Of a stretch of DNA of 64,000 nt, positions 1-12,321 are shown piece after piece. The notes beneath the pieces are model-generated. The model saw only the letters and a program-made list of their open reading frames with translations, made no database searches and was not told the DNA's origin. Source of the stretch: Plantago major (Eukaryota > Streptophyta > Magnoliopsida > Lamiales > Plantaginaceae); NCBI GenBank assembly GCA_026545765.1, contig CM048839.1, forward strand, positions 91,726,914 through 91,790,913, written 5' to 3'. Each line of letters begins with the position of its first letter. Position 1 is the first letter of the stretch. Position numbers and translations under genes: made by a program.

Positions 1-15
1 ATATCATACTATATA

Positions 16-283
16 CTCCCTTCGCGGACGTCCCGATTCAATTTCCCGTGTTGACTTTTTCGGGTCAACCATTATCAAATTGTACCTCAAATTATACTCT
101 TAAACTATAAAGGTAAATGACTTAATAAAACTATATAGTGAAAATTTCAAAAAAAAGATTTTATAATATAACTTTGTTAATTAAATATTTAACCACTGTC
201 CTATAAGAGTAGTTCGAGGTTAAAATTAACAATGGTTGACCGAAAAAAGTCCACACTGAAAGTTGAAATCAGAATAGAGGGAG
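16..283. mobile_element. Stowaway-like MITE (~268 bp)
   Basis: The left end reads CTCCCTTCGCGG and the right end reads TAGAGGGAG, which is an inverted CTCCCT-type terminus. The dinucleotide TA lies directly outside both ends (14-15 and 284-285), the target duplication expected for Tc1/mariner-type MITEs. The body carries a TTGACTTTTTCGG-like segment also present in the MITE at 22445-22708, so the two belong to one family. No coding capacity is seen. Confidence 0.6.
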
Positions 284-1905
284 TATTACTTAGAAAAATT
301 ACGGTTTTTAAAATACTGCATGCGTAAAATATTACAATGCATAACTCACTAACACACATGCTATAGCTAGATATTAATCATAAAATAAGTTATGAAACAG
401 GGAACCTTAATTTCGTTAATTGTTAAATATGTCACCAGGGCATGAGTCGGGCTTGGGCCAAGCCTACGTAACACGAGTCGAGTACGCTACCCAACCTCGA
501 TATGGATCTAATTCAAATACATGCGAGTCAAGAAGCCATGACGGGCTTTCAAAATTCCTACTCCACCTGGACACGAGCTGAGATTGGGCCTAGCCTTTGT
601 AACATGGGTCGTGCCTTCAAAATACTTCCAAGTCCATCCCATTATGAGAAATTTCATGAAGTATGTGGGTTAATAGGAATAGGAGTTTAAGGGATGTTTT
701 GAATTGTCCACAAGAGCCTTTATGTGGGTTGGACCGTCTTCGGCTTAGCTTTTAGACACATTTTGTCCGTCTTTCTGGGGGTAGATGTCGTATGTTCTTT
801 CAGGATATGTGACATATGTGATATTCTTAAGATTTAAAAAAAATCAAATTGCATGTAAATTTGTAATTTATATTTATTTTATATTCAATCTGTTTTTTTT
901 CTTTCGAATTTCATAATAAAATCATTCCAGTCTGGTTCGTCATATATCGATATTCAAGACGCAAGAATTTGCTAAGTAGATACTTCATGTCAGTTATGGG
1001 CAATGGGGATAAAAAAAATTATAAAATGGTGACAATGTTCATATCAAGATTCTCGATGCTATACTTATTTGAGAAATGAGTAATCCTATTTCAACCATTA
1101 TGATAGCACATATATGTCATTATTGGATCATTTAACTAATCATCGATTTTTCTCTTGCATCGACTAATGCTGTAATTGACGAGATTAATAATTAATTTGT
1201 TATGACGAAGATGCCCGATTAATGTGTCAAGTACTTGAGTAGGGATATCATTACAAAGGTGGATGGTGTTGAGAATTGTCTCGGGGATGTTTTTCACAAA
1301 AATTCTTGAGTGCTCAAGGTTCGATGGATGTATGATCATGATGATGCAAATACTAATCAGACTTCCGAGTTGTGGAATGGTACAAGTACTCATGGTTACT
1401 AATTTTTTAAAAACATATAATCGAGGCAAGAATGATACGTAAAATCAATGTAGTGAAAAACTTTTCATTCTTATGATGATGATAATCCAATCTCAGGAGA
1501 ACAAGTCTCCATTCGATTTTGATAAATATAACACCATAAAGTTTCGGAGAGTTTAAAGGTATTGAGAATGCTACCATAAAGGTGCACCCTCATTCTCGGG
1601 AATCCACCCAGAAGGTCTGAAAGATAGGCGTGCTTGCTCTAAAGCAGAAATAATACGGGTAGGTGATCCACTATATAAGAAGTTTATCTTTGCGTGCACG
1701 AGTGACACAAGGTGCGCGGGAAAGAATATGCACGTGATGGTTTGTGTGGCCAACATATCATGGGAAGAGCATATCAAGAATAACAGTGTTGGGCCCGACC
1801 CACATGGGGATGGGTGTTATAAAGGGTATAAGGGCTGAACAAATCGTTAACGTACAAAGGTAGACACTTGGTCAGACATTGCACAACGGGGACGTTGCAT
1901 AATTT
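284..1905. other. AT-rich stretch without a convincing gene
   Basis: Only short, low-quality frames are present. The plus strand from about 1560 to 1905 has a transposon-like character because it leads into a polypurine tract and an LTR-like start at 1906-1919, as at the 3' end of an LTR retrotransposon. No domain could be named. Confidence 0.35.
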
Positions 1906-1990
1906 AAGAGGGGGTGAATGTAATGTCCCAAAATTTTAAGGAGATTAAATTGATAGAGATCGCTAACATACCAGTACGGTGCAGTTTTTT
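1906..1990 (+). mobile_element. possible LTR retrotransposon PPT and LTR start (remnant)
   Basis: A purine-rich tract AAGAGGGGGTGAA (1906-1918) is followed at once by TGTAATGTCCCAAAATTTTA, beginning at 1919. A polypurine tract directly before a TG-starting LTR is the usual arrangement at the 3' side of a plus-strand element. The LTR start resembles that of the solo LTR at 55073 (TGTAACGACCCGAAAATT). The far end of this LTR was not found, so the extent is unknown. Confidence 0.35.
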
Positions 1991-2667
1991 TTAGAATTCA
2001 TACATAAGCACTCCATAAAAGCATGATTTCTTTAGAACAATATGAGAAATCTTGGATGAGGCACTTAGATATTTCCCGGTGTGCAGAAAATGAAATGTGT
2101 GGATTTGTGGGGCCAATATTTCACCCGAAGAGCAGTACATGGGTAACCGCTCTAGCCAACAATAAGATGAAGTGTTACAAGACCACACATATACTAGTCT
2201 GATTTGCTATGACGATAAAGAAGACCCAGTGACAGTATCTCACTTTCACGTCGACATCCACCCTCCTCACCCGTATTCACCCAATGTAGTTATATGTTGT
2301 ATTTTCTAGATACACTAGCATGAATTAACTTAAACTTTCTGGTCATAATGGGCACCCAAACCCTACTTAGAACATTTTAGTTGAACATGGTCCGCATCCG
2401 TACTGAATTCGAAAATGTAAAACCATACTTGGACCAAGATTTTAGGGTTGGGTCGAATCGAGACCCGTTGTCAGATATTTTTTTAGTAGAATTATACTTC
2501 TTTCTTGGATGCACAAATTAATATGAAACATATTACAAAATCCTAAAGACAAACACACATAGTATTTTAGTATTTCAATCGGGACGGGTTCTACTTTATT
2601 CATACCAACGTGCACAATCCTGTTTAAAATAATTATGTCTGGGTCGGGGTATCTGCTGGAAACTGCA

Positions 2668-2910
2668 TCGTATCCATGTAACAAGACCCAAACACTACAT
2701 GATCGGGTCGCAACATAGTTTATGTTAGTTTAAATGATAATTTTTTGGTGCCCTCTCTACCGCCCCCAAAAAAATCACATGTCCGGTCGTGATTCATTGA
2801 ACTGTCGTATCCATGTAACAAGACCCAAACACTACAGAGATCGGGTCGCAACATAGTTTATGTTAGTTTAAATGATAATTTTTTGGTGCCCTCTCAACCG
2901 CCCCAAAAAA
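2668..2910. repeat. tandem duplication, about 137-bp unit, two copies
   Basis: The segment beginning TCGTATCCATGTAACAAGAC at 2668 recurs at 2805. About 100 bp of near-identity includes the ATAATTTTTTGGTGCCCTCT stretch and the following C-run/A-run. Degenerate echoes (CACATGTAAA, AATATTTCCAC) continue to about 3090. No gene overlaps it. Confidence 0.75.
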
Positions 2911-3097
2911 ATTCACCAAAACATGTCAAGAATAATATTAGATTATTAGTGAAGAAAAAGTCTGGGGACCACTCAAAAATATTTCTACCGAAACATGTAA
3001 AGAATCATATTAGTGAAATTAAAAGGAAAAAAAAAAGTTTGGGGAGCCAGAGCCCTGGACCACCCGAAATATTTCCACATAAACATGTAAAACTCTA

Positions 3098-3332
3098 TCC
3101 TCCCTCCGTTTGGGTTAAAGATCTCACGTTTCATTTTGGAAAGTTCCAATTTCAACTTCCCCTCCCTTAAATGGATAATCTCTCTACTACTTTATTAACT
3201 CTCTCGCTCTCATACTGTATTCACTATCTCTCATATTTTACTCACTTTCTCTCCTACTTTATTCACTATCTCTTCTACTTTATTCACCATTCTCTTAAAA
3301 TTTGTGTCTAGATCCGCGAGATGGAGGGAGTG
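3098..3332. mobile_element. Stowaway-like MITE (~235 bp)
   Basis: The left end contains CTCCCTCCGTTTGGG and the right end GAGATGGAGGGAGTG, an inverted pair typical of Stowaway-class elements. TA dinucleotides flank it at 3096-3097 and 3333-3334. The interior is a CT-rich run with repeated ACTTTATTCACTATCTC motifs. Confidence 0.55.
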
Positions 3333-4342
3333 TATGTTAGTCAAATTAAAAGAAATTCTTTTTTTTTTTTTGGGGGGGGGGGGGGAAGAAAATTCTATAG
3401 AAACATGTAAACGTTGGGTTACATTTTATGATTGACGTCCTTCTTTGTAAACAACAGCTTTACAAGTTTACATGCTCCACTAAAATACTTTTTTTAGCAT
3501 TGTGACCCATTTGCCCATTTATGTTCAGGGTTTGGACCCTGAACTATTTAAAATATTCAAATGGTATGGTCTAATTTGGAAAGGGTGGGATCTGAATCTG
3601 GACCCGCCTAATATGAATGAGTATAGACGGGTAGGGCCTCTACTTAAACTATTGATGGGTCAAATAGAGTGATACATATGGTATAAAGTAGATTATACAA
3701 ATTATGAAATAATATTATGTTTTAAATATAATATAGGAGTATTTAATAGTGTTCACTTTCATTATAAATACTTCTTTTAATTTTTTACAAACCGTACGTA
3801 GGATGACTTTATACGAAATGGTAATAACTTTGGATCATGAGTTCTAACTCATTGTAAAATTAATATGTTTGTAAATTGAGATATATTATCGTAAAAGTTT
3901 TAGACTTTATAGGAATTCCCCGTCGAGTATCGACAAGTCATTTACTAGTTCAGACATTATAGAAAAATGAAAGTATCCCCACACACAATAAATAATAAAA
4001 TTCTTATATTTACACATTTTTAACTGAAATTATACAATTTTATTACTTTTCAAATTTTATCATTTACAATATTGATTTTTCACATAAAACTACATAGCAA
4101 CTCTAGTAGTCTGAGCACTAATGTTTAAAGAATTTTGGGAATGAGGAAGTAGTATAAAACCAGGTGGACAAATCCGTTGTTAACAAAAGTATTTCCAGAA
4201 CATTGAAACAAAATAAAACGAAACAAGGCCAACATTTTGTCCTTTACAAACCGAATAAGTTGTAGTTTGCCGTTTGCGTCTCCTGTCGTAGAAACATGGC
4301 AATACAACCTTTAAAGACTGGAAAATTACTGGAAAATTATTA
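3333..4342. other. non-genic AT-rich spacer
   Basis: It holds a poly-T/poly-G run (about 3360-3385) and no frame resembling a known protein. Confidence 0.5.
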
Positions 4343-4489
4343 CATAGACCCGGTTTATAAGTAAGTTGTAGATTATGTGGGTGAAAATGAACCACGTGAC
4401 TTGAAAGAATAATTTTAAATTCATTTTCCAAGTGATGTTGTTCATTGTGAGCCACAAGATCTACAACTTACTCATAGACTCGGTCTATG
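4343..4489. repeat. 147-nt imperfect foldback (hairpin)
   Basis: The left arm 4343-4380 and the reverse complement of 4452-4489 agree at 32 of 38 positions, including an uninterrupted GTAAGTTGTAGAT core. Pairing continues more weakly inward (4381-4405 with 4427-4451). The loop is about 21 nt. It could be a short foldback MITE or a hairpin RNA locus; the sequence alone does not decide. Confidence 0.6.
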
Positions 4490-6150
4490 GAAGAACTTAA
4501 AAGACCTGAAGTCACAAATGGTGTAATGTAGCTATTCATCCTCCCAAACTTTTTTTTTGGCAATATGTTAGTCGTTAGATTGTTGGATTACATTTGGGTT
4601 GAAAATTTATTACGGGACACATATAGTTTGTATACGCGGAGATTCGAATTCATGAGCATGTGTCAAATGATATAATATCATAATAAAATTTCTATTTCAT
4701 CTAAAATATAGAATCTTTTAGTGAGTTATGGAATTTAGTTATGTATATTAATTTTCAATACTCCACCCCGCAAGATTTCATATATTTGCAATTTTAGTTT
4801 TACCACATAACTTCATATATTACTAAAAGAACAAGTTATCTCACACCCATCAAGTAATATACTTCATCCGTCTCAAGAGTAGCTCATGTTTACTTTTGTA
4901 GTGGAAAATAAAGTACGTATTGCATTCGTGGAAGATTTGTAGAAGTGGAAGTAGTTGTTGCTGTGTATTGCGTACATTGATTATCTTGAATAAAAAAGCT
5001 ATCTTTATTTAAAAAAATATGTATTACTTTTAAATAAAATAATATTAATGACCCCTTAAGTTGATTTTTAAAGTTGGAATTAATTATTATAAAACAATGT
5101 TATTGGGTTTTCTTTGAATATACTTAATGTTAAATTTGAAGTAGTGATTGACGAAAAAAAAAATTTGAAGTTTTATTTGGGACGTAAAAAATGGTAAAAT
5201 TGAAAGCTACGTATTTTGCCACTAAATTATACTTTCTACAATTATTTTTTTTATCTATGGATGGATGTATTGTCAAGTAAATCATCGATATTATTAATCA
5301 AAACGTTTATGTTCTGTGTTTTTTTTTCATATTACAAAATAAATGGATTTCGTTAACAACATAGACATTTTGATTAATCGCATTATGATTTTCCTAAAAA
5401 CACATATCGTTTCTAGATAAATTAGCTAGATATCGTCTTTCATAAGACTTTGCACATTTATTTTAACTTTTTACCAGACATTATACGTCAATGCTAATTT
5501 ACAAATTTTTTTGGAATAGTGTGACAAGAAATCCTGGTACTATAATACATGTAATATTCATTAAAGCGAAGAAAACATAAGATGGAGTATCTGGTTGTGG
5601 AGCTCTAGGAATAGATAGCTGTGCAGAGGTTGAACTAATCTTGCATAATCATTTTCAAATTTCATTTTAGTATCCGATCACAAAATAAAATTTGAGATTG
5701 GTTTTATGTAGTACTCCATCCCTCCGTCACGGAGAACTTCATACGTTAGAATTAGCGCGCAGTTTTATGTGAAATAGTAAATTGAATAAAATAATAAAAA
5801 AATAATTAAAATAAAGGAGGTAATCAACATCTAATCTGAATACTAACAGAACCATATTAAAAACTAAATATGGGGGGAGAAAATTAAAAAAATAAAAATA
5901 AAAACTCAAAATTACATATTACAAATCCCTGTCAATAAAATTACATTCCATTCAGCTCCAAATTACAACACCAATTTCTATCCAAATTACAATACAAATT
6001 CTAATCCAAATTACAATATCACTTCCATCCAAATTACAATATCACTTCCTCCGACCCCAAGTACGAATTGGAGAACCTCGGCCTTTCATATTCCCCAGCT
6101 TCCCCATAACTCTAAGTTACTGCGAAAACAAGAAAATGTGAAGGTAAGCT
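4490..6150. other. non-genic spacer with MITE ends and short repeats
   Basis: MITE-like single termini occur near 4861 (ACTTCATCCGTCTCAAGAG) and 5713 (CTCCATCCCTCCGTCACGG) without clear partners. From about 5935 to 6060 a short unit containing TCCAAATTACAATATCACTT recurs about four times. No gene is recognised. Confidence 0.45.
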
Positions 6151-6618
6151 TCAAATCAAAATAGGTTTTAATCTTATGGAGCCCAGCCCATTAGGTGGAA
6201 GACCGGCCGATCCGTGAATATAAAATTGAGTATTGTAGATATTGGACCTGTGAACCCATGACTTCCTCATGGGCTGGTTTGCAATGATTGCTGAAGCCTG
6301 CCTGAAGGTGAGAAGTTTGTAACGAGAATCCGACGCTACCAACTCTCAGACATGGTCTTACCCGCAGGAGTGAAGTGTTTTGGTCAATTCGATTGTTCGC
6401 TGCATAGTTGCCAGTCTGGTCGGTAACATACGGACATTCAAAACATTAACATCGGAACTTAAAACAGTAACTAGCCACGAAGGATAATCGTCCCATATTA
6501 TCGTAACACTAGTAGAATTAAAAGTAGTTTGGAAATGTAAATGGTCTTCATAGTAGTAAAACACAAGTTGAATACTTTCATATTCTGTCAAGGCTTCAGC
6601 TGCACCATTACATTCCAT
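6151..6618 (-). pseudogene. unrecognised coding-like fragment
   Basis: Two adjacent minus-strand frames have ordinary-protein composition: 6618-6358 (86 aa, starting MECNGAAEALTEYESIQLVF) and 6342-6151 (63 aa). They are separated by only a few bases and a stop. A GGTAAG donor-like site lies at the end of the first. I do not recognise the family. It may be a captured exon, a decayed gene or a chance frame. The LTR-like segment at 6658 begins just beyond its upstream edge. Confidence 0.2.
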
Positions 6619-6657
6619 TTTTTATTTTGTTCTTTTTCCTTTTGTTTTAGTTTTCTT

Positions 6658-7813
6658 TGCGACCAGAACATATTGAGAATACCAGTCAATGAAGACTTAA
6701 AATAACTGAATAAGTTATCTAAGATACAGAGGGAATCTTTCAGCGAGTAATGCCTCAGCAGTTACTTGGTCAAGTGAAAATATGTAAGGCATAGTAAGTT
6801 GACCAAACTACCTACTTAAAATTATTACTTTTTGATTGTATTCTCTTAAAAGACGTAAAAATGGTCACTTAGTTTTTCAAAACAACCAAGTAACATATTC
6901 GTTACAAAGTATATTTGAAATTTGTACTATGCTAAAGCTAAAGTCAAAGTTTTAACTTGCCATAAAGCATGTCCGCTGAAGATAATTAAGGACAAAAACA
7001 AAGTACAATTGATAGTGACTTTTCAGCACCTAATTTAAATTTGTATCAAACGGATTCAAATCACAATGGGACTGATTTGGCTATAAATAGAGGTACTAAG
7101 TAGCTGAGAAAATAAACCAACACGAGATAATTCAATCCTAGCACACTCAGGTATTCCAACTTTCTCAACAATTTAAGTCTCAAAACTCCTACAAGACTCA
7201 AGCCGAAGCTACTTGTAAAGAAGTAGAACAAGCTTTAAAGTTGCGACTACAAAGTGTTCTTTTCTTTAAACGTCTTGTTTTTCAGAAAAATCTTACTTTT
7301 TCCTTGAAACATAGGAATTTAAGAAGAAGTTTCTTTGTGTACCAAAGTCACTGAAACATTGTGATTAAGGTACACACTGTTTTGACAAAGCCAACCACTA
7401 CTCAACCACTCAACATGCGTGTTAAATGGAGGAACCACTTAGTTGGATTACTAAGGAAATCCCCTTGGAATAAGGTTAAGGGAGAAACTATTTAACTTGA
7501 AAAATTATGGAAAACCACTTGGAGGAACCAGAGTATTTGACTTGGGTTAGTCAAAGAAAGAGGGTTCAAGGTTACTAAGTTGGGAACTTAGGGTGGAGTA
7601 GTTGAAGCATTACGCCACTTTCAGATACATACTATAAACAAGTGTTATTTACTTTTAGCACCTTATTTGTTTATCTGTTTAAAGTAGAATTGCTCACTGA
7701 TAGCAACTACAATCAATTAATTGTAAAAGACTTCCACACTTCGAAAAATATAAGTATCAACAGATATTTGTACCCGTTGATAAATTAGTTTTAGACATGA
7801 AAAGTTTTAAAGT
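6658..7813 (+). mobile_element. LTR-like segment A (copia family, ~1.2 kb)
   Basis: From TGCGACCAGAACATA onward this segment matches 14669-15870 closely along its length. Shared blocks include a GGCTATAAATAGA TATA-like site near 7080, a CAACATGCGTGTTAAATGG block, and TTACGCCACTT. Segment A lacks about 90 bp found in the other copy around 15578-15660. The shared promoter-like region and the related LTR at 58725-60366 support an LTR identity. It is probably the remnant of an older element into whose neighbourhood the copia at 7885 landed. Confidence 0.6.
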
Positions 7814-7884
7814 ACAGCTAAAACAGTTTAGACTAGTCAATTACTTATCGTAACCTTAATCTTAGTCTAATTCATTGGCGAACA

Positions 7885-8042
7885 TGTAAGATAATATTTC
7901 CCTTGGGGAAGTTCATTCATAACAATGCTATTTATACAATACAATAGAGAGGAATTTTAAGCCTAAGTCTATTCTAACTAGAATACTAATTCTACTATGT
8001 GTCTACTTCTAGATTATTCTACTACATACATAATCTATCACA
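7885..8042 (-). repeat. 3' LTR of the copia element
   Basis: 158 bp, TGTAAG...TATCACA on the plus strand, identical by eye to 12548-12705. On the minus strand the flanking CTGCGGGGG at 8043-8051 is the polypurine tract. Confidence 0.9.
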
Positions 8043-8075
8043 CCCCCGCAGTCGAAGCGGGAGGCTTGCGAACAC

Positions 8076-9658
8076 TTAGACTGTCCCTAAAGTCATCAAA
8101 TAAAATTCGTGGAAGTCCTTTGGTGAAGATATCCGCAATCTGATACCGAGATGGAACATGTAAAACCCGAACCTGTCCACGAGCGACTTGTTCCCGAACA
8201 AAGTGTATATCCATCTCAATATGCTTGGTTCATTGATGCTGAACCGGATTTCCGGAAAGATATACTGCACTAACATTGTCACAGTATACAATTGTAGCCT
8301 TATGAATAGGATTCTGCAGTTCAAGCAGAAGATTGCGAAGCCAACATGACTCAGAAACCACATTTGCGACGCCACGATACTCAGCCTCGGCCTTTCGAAC
8401 GAGACAACGTCGGCTGACGTTTGCTAGACCATGAAACCAAGTTATCACCGAGGAACACACAATACCCAGATGTCGAACGACGAGTATCCGGACATCCTCC
8501 CCAATCTGCATCAGTGTAGGAGATGAGTGTGGAAACTGAAGAGGGATAGAGATGAAGACCATACTCGAGTGTGCCCTGAAGATAGCGTAAAATACGCTTG
8601 AGTGCATGCATATGATCGTCATGTGGAGAATGCATATGTAAGCAGACCTGCTGAGCAAAGATATGAGATATCTGGCAGTAAAAGTCAAGTACTGAAGAGC
8701 ACCTGCTAACTGGCGATACTGTGTGGGATCAGAATATAAAGAACCCGAGCGATGACCGAGTTTCGGTTGCGTGTCGACCGGTGTTAAGGCCGATTTGCAG
8801 GAAGCCATACCTGCACGCTCGATTATCTCTTCAGCATACGTACGTTGAGATAAAAACATCCCATTAGCATGTCGAAATGGAAATACCCAAAAATAATTCA
8901 AGGGGCCGAGATCCTTCATTGCAAACTCCGTAGCCAATTGACGCATAATCTCACACCGAAGCGAATCCGAAGAAGTAGTTAGAACAATATCATCAACATA
9001 AAGTAGGATATACGCCATATTGGAACCGTGTTTGTAGATAAACAATGAATTGTCACACTTATCGCTCACAAAACCAAGGAAGAGACATAATCCATAAGCT
9101 CTTAGACCAAGCCCTCGGAGCCTGTTTAAGACCATACAATGATTTGCGTAGCAAGCATACATAATCAGGATGAGCAGGATCACGAAATCCCATAGGTTGA
9201 TGCATATAGACTGTTTCTTTGAGGTCACCATGCAGGAATGCATTCTTAACATCGAGTTGATGAATTGGCCACTTCTTGGATAAAGAAAGGCTGAGAACAG
9301 TACGAATTGTAGCTGGTTTGACCACCGGACTGAATGTCTCACCACAATCAATCCCGACCTGTTGAGTTTTACCATCACCGACAAGACGAGCCTTATGCCT
9401 CGCAAAAGAACCATCAGAGTTGAATTTATGAGCAAATATCCACATAGAACGAATAATATTAGCATGCGGTGGACGAGGTACTAATACCCACGTCTTATTT
9501 TTAATAAGAGCATCATATTCATCATTCATGGCCATTTTCCAATTTGGATCACGTAAAGCATTCACCGGAGTGCGGGGAATGGACGATTTGCTAACAGTGG
9601 TATGTAAATCCAAGGGAACAGAGGGTTTAAAAATACCATGCTGACTACGTGTAACCAT
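8076..9658 (-). pseudogene. copia reverse transcriptase-RNase H, frameshifted
   Basis: This is the C-terminal part of the copia polyprotein, which copies the element RNA to DNA. 9658-9059 holds the RT N-terminal part, including a [18 protein letters not shown] motif, the [13 protein letters not shown] motif and [13 protein letters not shown]. The frame then changes. 9465-8230 carries the catalytic YVDD box (LLYVDDIVL) and the LGPLNYFW region. RNase H appears partly in 8635-8381 (TDADWGGCPDTRRSTSG) and again in 8230-9465 (AEAEYRGVA near its end). The tail 8375-8076 is in a third frame. At least three frame changes are needed to follow the protein, so it cannot be made from this copy. Confidence 0.85.
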
Positions 9659-9765
9659 CCGAGAAGGGCTTGGAATACGATGAGTGTGGATCGGAGGCCG
9701 ATGACCAGTGCATGGGTCGGGAGAAGGGGACCGGGCGGGAGGGGATTGTTGGGCCAGAGGAGAGG

Positions 9766-10330
9766 CTAAAGGGATTGGGCTTTGTAGGGGCGGTGGCCTG
9801 TTTTCCGAATCAGGCCGTGAGAGTGGTGTATGGTGCTGGGCCGGTTACGTTTGGGCCTGGGGTGATGCAATTGCACGTTGGCCCAGTGGCGGCAGTCCAG
9901 GAAGGACAAGGGGAGCAAGTTGGGTAATCCCATGGGGAGAGAAACCATTATCCAAAGAATCATATGTAGAGGAAACCGGCTTGTGCATATTGAAAAAGGG
10001 GAATGTATGCTCATCAAAAATCACATGTCGAGATATAATGATTTTTCTGGAGGAAATATCATAACATTTATACCCACGATGATCACTAGGATAACCCAAG
10101 AAGACACAAGGAGTAGCTCTAGGTTGAAGTTTATGGATAGTGGTGGATGGCACAAGTGGATAACATAAACACCCAAAAACCCGGAGATGAGAGTAAGAGG
10201 GTAGCTGGGAGTATAGCTTTTGTAAAGGAGATGTGTTATGCAAAAGCTTCTTTGGGTAGAATGTTAAGAATATGTGTAGCCATCTGTAAAGCATGATGCC
10301 AAAACGAAGGTGGAAGAGATGCGTGTGCAA
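9766..10330 (-). pseudogene. copia integrase C-terminal and linker region
   Basis: 10330-9845 includes LRVFGCLCYPLVPST and an FLGYPSDHRGYKCYD segment, the typical copia integrase C-terminal region (FGC.CYP ... FLGYP..HKGYKC). It then runs into a proline-rich linker that leads towards the RT at 9658. It overlaps the preceding integrase piece in a different frame, another sign of frameshift. Confidence 0.75.
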
Positions 10331-10849
10331 GCAAGGTGCGAATGATATTATTTATGGAGCGTATTTTTCGTTCAGCTTTACCATTCTGAGAAGAAGTATG
10401 AGGGCAAGATAGTCGAAAAGAAAGACCATTATCATTGCAAAAATTGCGAAACACTTTATTATCATATTCACCCCATTGTCACATTGAATATTTTAATGCG
10501 ACATCCGAATTGAGTAAATAGATGGTTATGAAGGGTGTAGAATTTGGAGAAAACATCAGATTTTTTTGCTAAGGGAAAGGTCCATAAGAAATTCGAATAA
10601 TCATCCAAAAACAGAACATAATATCGATGACCAGCAGAACTCAAAACAGGGATGTCCACACATCACTATGTATAATATCAAAAGGTGACAATGTTTTGGT
10701 AATGTAAGAATAAAAGGCAATTGAACATGTTTGCTAAGTACACAAGAACGACAAACGCTAGAAAGCAATGAGTTAGCAACATGAATGCGTTTGGCTAATC
10801 TAAGTGAATCTAGCACATGTTTCCGGGATGTCCTAACCGAGCATGCCAA
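10236..10849 (-). pseudogene. copia integrase core, frameshifted
   Basis: 10659-10468 reads MDIPVLSSAGHRYYVLFLDD, followed by a YSNFLWTFPL-like segment; this is the start of the retroviral-type integrase core with its first catalytic Asp region. 10454-10236 continues with DNGLSFRLSCPHTSSQNGKA, the segment preceding the catalytic Glu of the D,D-35-E triad. 10849-10601 covers the upstream GAG-pre-integrase region in another frame. A stop and frame change separate the core halves near 10460, so the enzyme is broken. Confidence 0.8.
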
Positions 10850-11502
10850 AGTTGAAAAGAGTCCGCAATTAACACGATTGGGTGGGTCTTTGGCGATTTT
10901 GGCTAGTGGTGGTTAGTGGGTAAAGGTCTCCCCGCTATTGCATCTCATTATGGGTATCCCGTCGAAAGTCCTTCACGGAAAAACCAATGGGGTCAAACTC
11001 ATCGACACAGAGTTATCGGTAGTAAATTTACGTCGATATTAAGTTCTTAATTAAGCGGGGAGTGTAAAGCGTTTTTCAAGTGGAGAGGATGAGATGGGGA
11101 AGCGAGGATGTATGACCAAAGCCACTAACAGAATCGAATGACCATTACCAACGATAATACCGTAATGATGAGTGCTCGAATTAAAATAAGACGAGGCGTA
11201 CCTTTTGAAGATGTCATATGCGATGTAGCACCGGTATCCATGTACCAAGTTGGATCCGTGGATTGGACCATATTTTGCATAAATGCATTGACATCTCATA
11301 GGCATAATAACCGGAGGAGAGGAGTAGCGAGAAGGCTTGATGCGGTCATCACGCCATGCATGATGGAGTCTGGGTAGGTAGGATGGAAGCGGCCGCGACA
11401 AATGGTAGTAGTGGGTGGGGCGGCGTAATAATAAGTGAGGAACCCGCCAATGTCCGGTGGTGCAACCTGTGATGGTGGGGCGAGTTGTGCCTGCGTGTTA
11501 CC

Positions 11503-12321
11503 TTAGCTGCGATGTTGTCCACCCCGCTTGTTACTGTATTTTCTTACGGTTTTGTTGCGAGGTTGTCGACTGGAAGAAGCCAGCGGAGCAGGTGGAGGAG
11601 AATCACTAGATGCGATCAACACGGAGCCAGAAGTATTCACCGACATAGTTGCAAGCTCTCGTTCTTCAAGACAAAGGGAAGACCGGGCCTGAGAGAAGGA
11701 GGGAAGCGGTTTTGCATGACGAATTTGAGTACCAACCCCTTTGAAAGGTTCAGAGAGACCTGAGACGAGCTGAAGAACAAGTCTAGTATCAGCAACAGTA
11801 GCACCAACATTCTTGAGTTGATCCGCAAGACTCTTGAGACGCTGGCAATAAGCAGAAGCAGAAGGAAAGTCTTCCAGTCGAGTTGATGTAAATTCTTGTT
11901 CGAGAATCACCGCTCGAGAGGTTTGATGATCTTGAAAGATATCTTTCAAGCGATTCCAGGCTTCCATAGTTGTAGCATCCGGCTCAATGATGGTGTTCAA
12001 TAAGTCATTAGAGATGGTCGAATAAATCCATTGAAGAACCGTGGCGTCAATGGTCGACCACAGCTCAATCTCCTCATCTGTTTTGGGCGGGGGAAGGTTC
12101 TTGCCGGCAGGAGGAGGGATGATGTGATGGAGAACTCGATTGGAGCGAGCGTGAATTTTAAAAAGTTCAGCCCATGTGCCATACTGAGAATTCTCGAGTT
12201 CAAGAACCACGGAGACGTGATTTTTGATGTTGGAGACGGCAAGAGCAGGGTGGAAGAAGGACCTTGTTGGTGTTGCCGCAGCTTGGGGGGAAGATCCGTC
12301 AGCGCTATCGTGTCCTGTCAT
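11503..12321 (-). CDS. copia gag (capsid) reading frame, truncated
   Basis: The frame starts at an ATG at 12321 ([13 protein letters not shown]) and gives 272 aa. It shows the copia gag (UBN2/Retrotran_gag) pattern: NYxxW-type region ([19 protein letters not shown]), a [19 protein letters not shown] helix, [12 protein letters not shown], and [13 protein letters not shown]. It ends in a basic tail ([12 protein letters not shown]) at a stop, before any CCHC zinc knuckle is reached. Upstream in-frame codons exist, but the ATG chosen gives the usual gag N-terminus. Gag packages element RNA in cytoplasmic particles. Lacking the knuckle and protease junction, this copy is probably incomplete. Confidence 0.75.
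   Translation of the reverse strand: MTGHDSADGSSPQAAATPTRSFFHPALAVSNIKNHVSVVLELENSQYGTWAELFKIHARSNRVLHHIIPPPAGKNLPPPKTDEEIELWSTIDATVLQWIYSTISNDLLNTIIEPDATTMEAWNRLKDIFQDHQTSRAVILEQEFTSTRLEDFPSASAYCQRLKSLADQLKNVGATVADTRLVLQLVSGLSEPFKGVGTQIRHAKPLPSFSQARSSLCLEERELATMSVNTSGSVLIASSDSPPPAPLASSSRQPRNKTVRKYSNKRGGQHRS

Noticed and set aside
1136..2188. Several 65-97 aa minus-strand frames
   Set aside because: No family resemblance or consistent neighbours; they lie opposite a probable decayed retroelement 3' end.
2883..3170. 95-aa lysine-rich plus-strand ORF
   Set aside because: It reads across degenerate repeat units and into a MITE terminus; the composition follows A-rich DNA.
9670..10168. Plus-strand frames over the copia element
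   Set aside because: They are antisense shadows of the minus-strand integrase and linker region.
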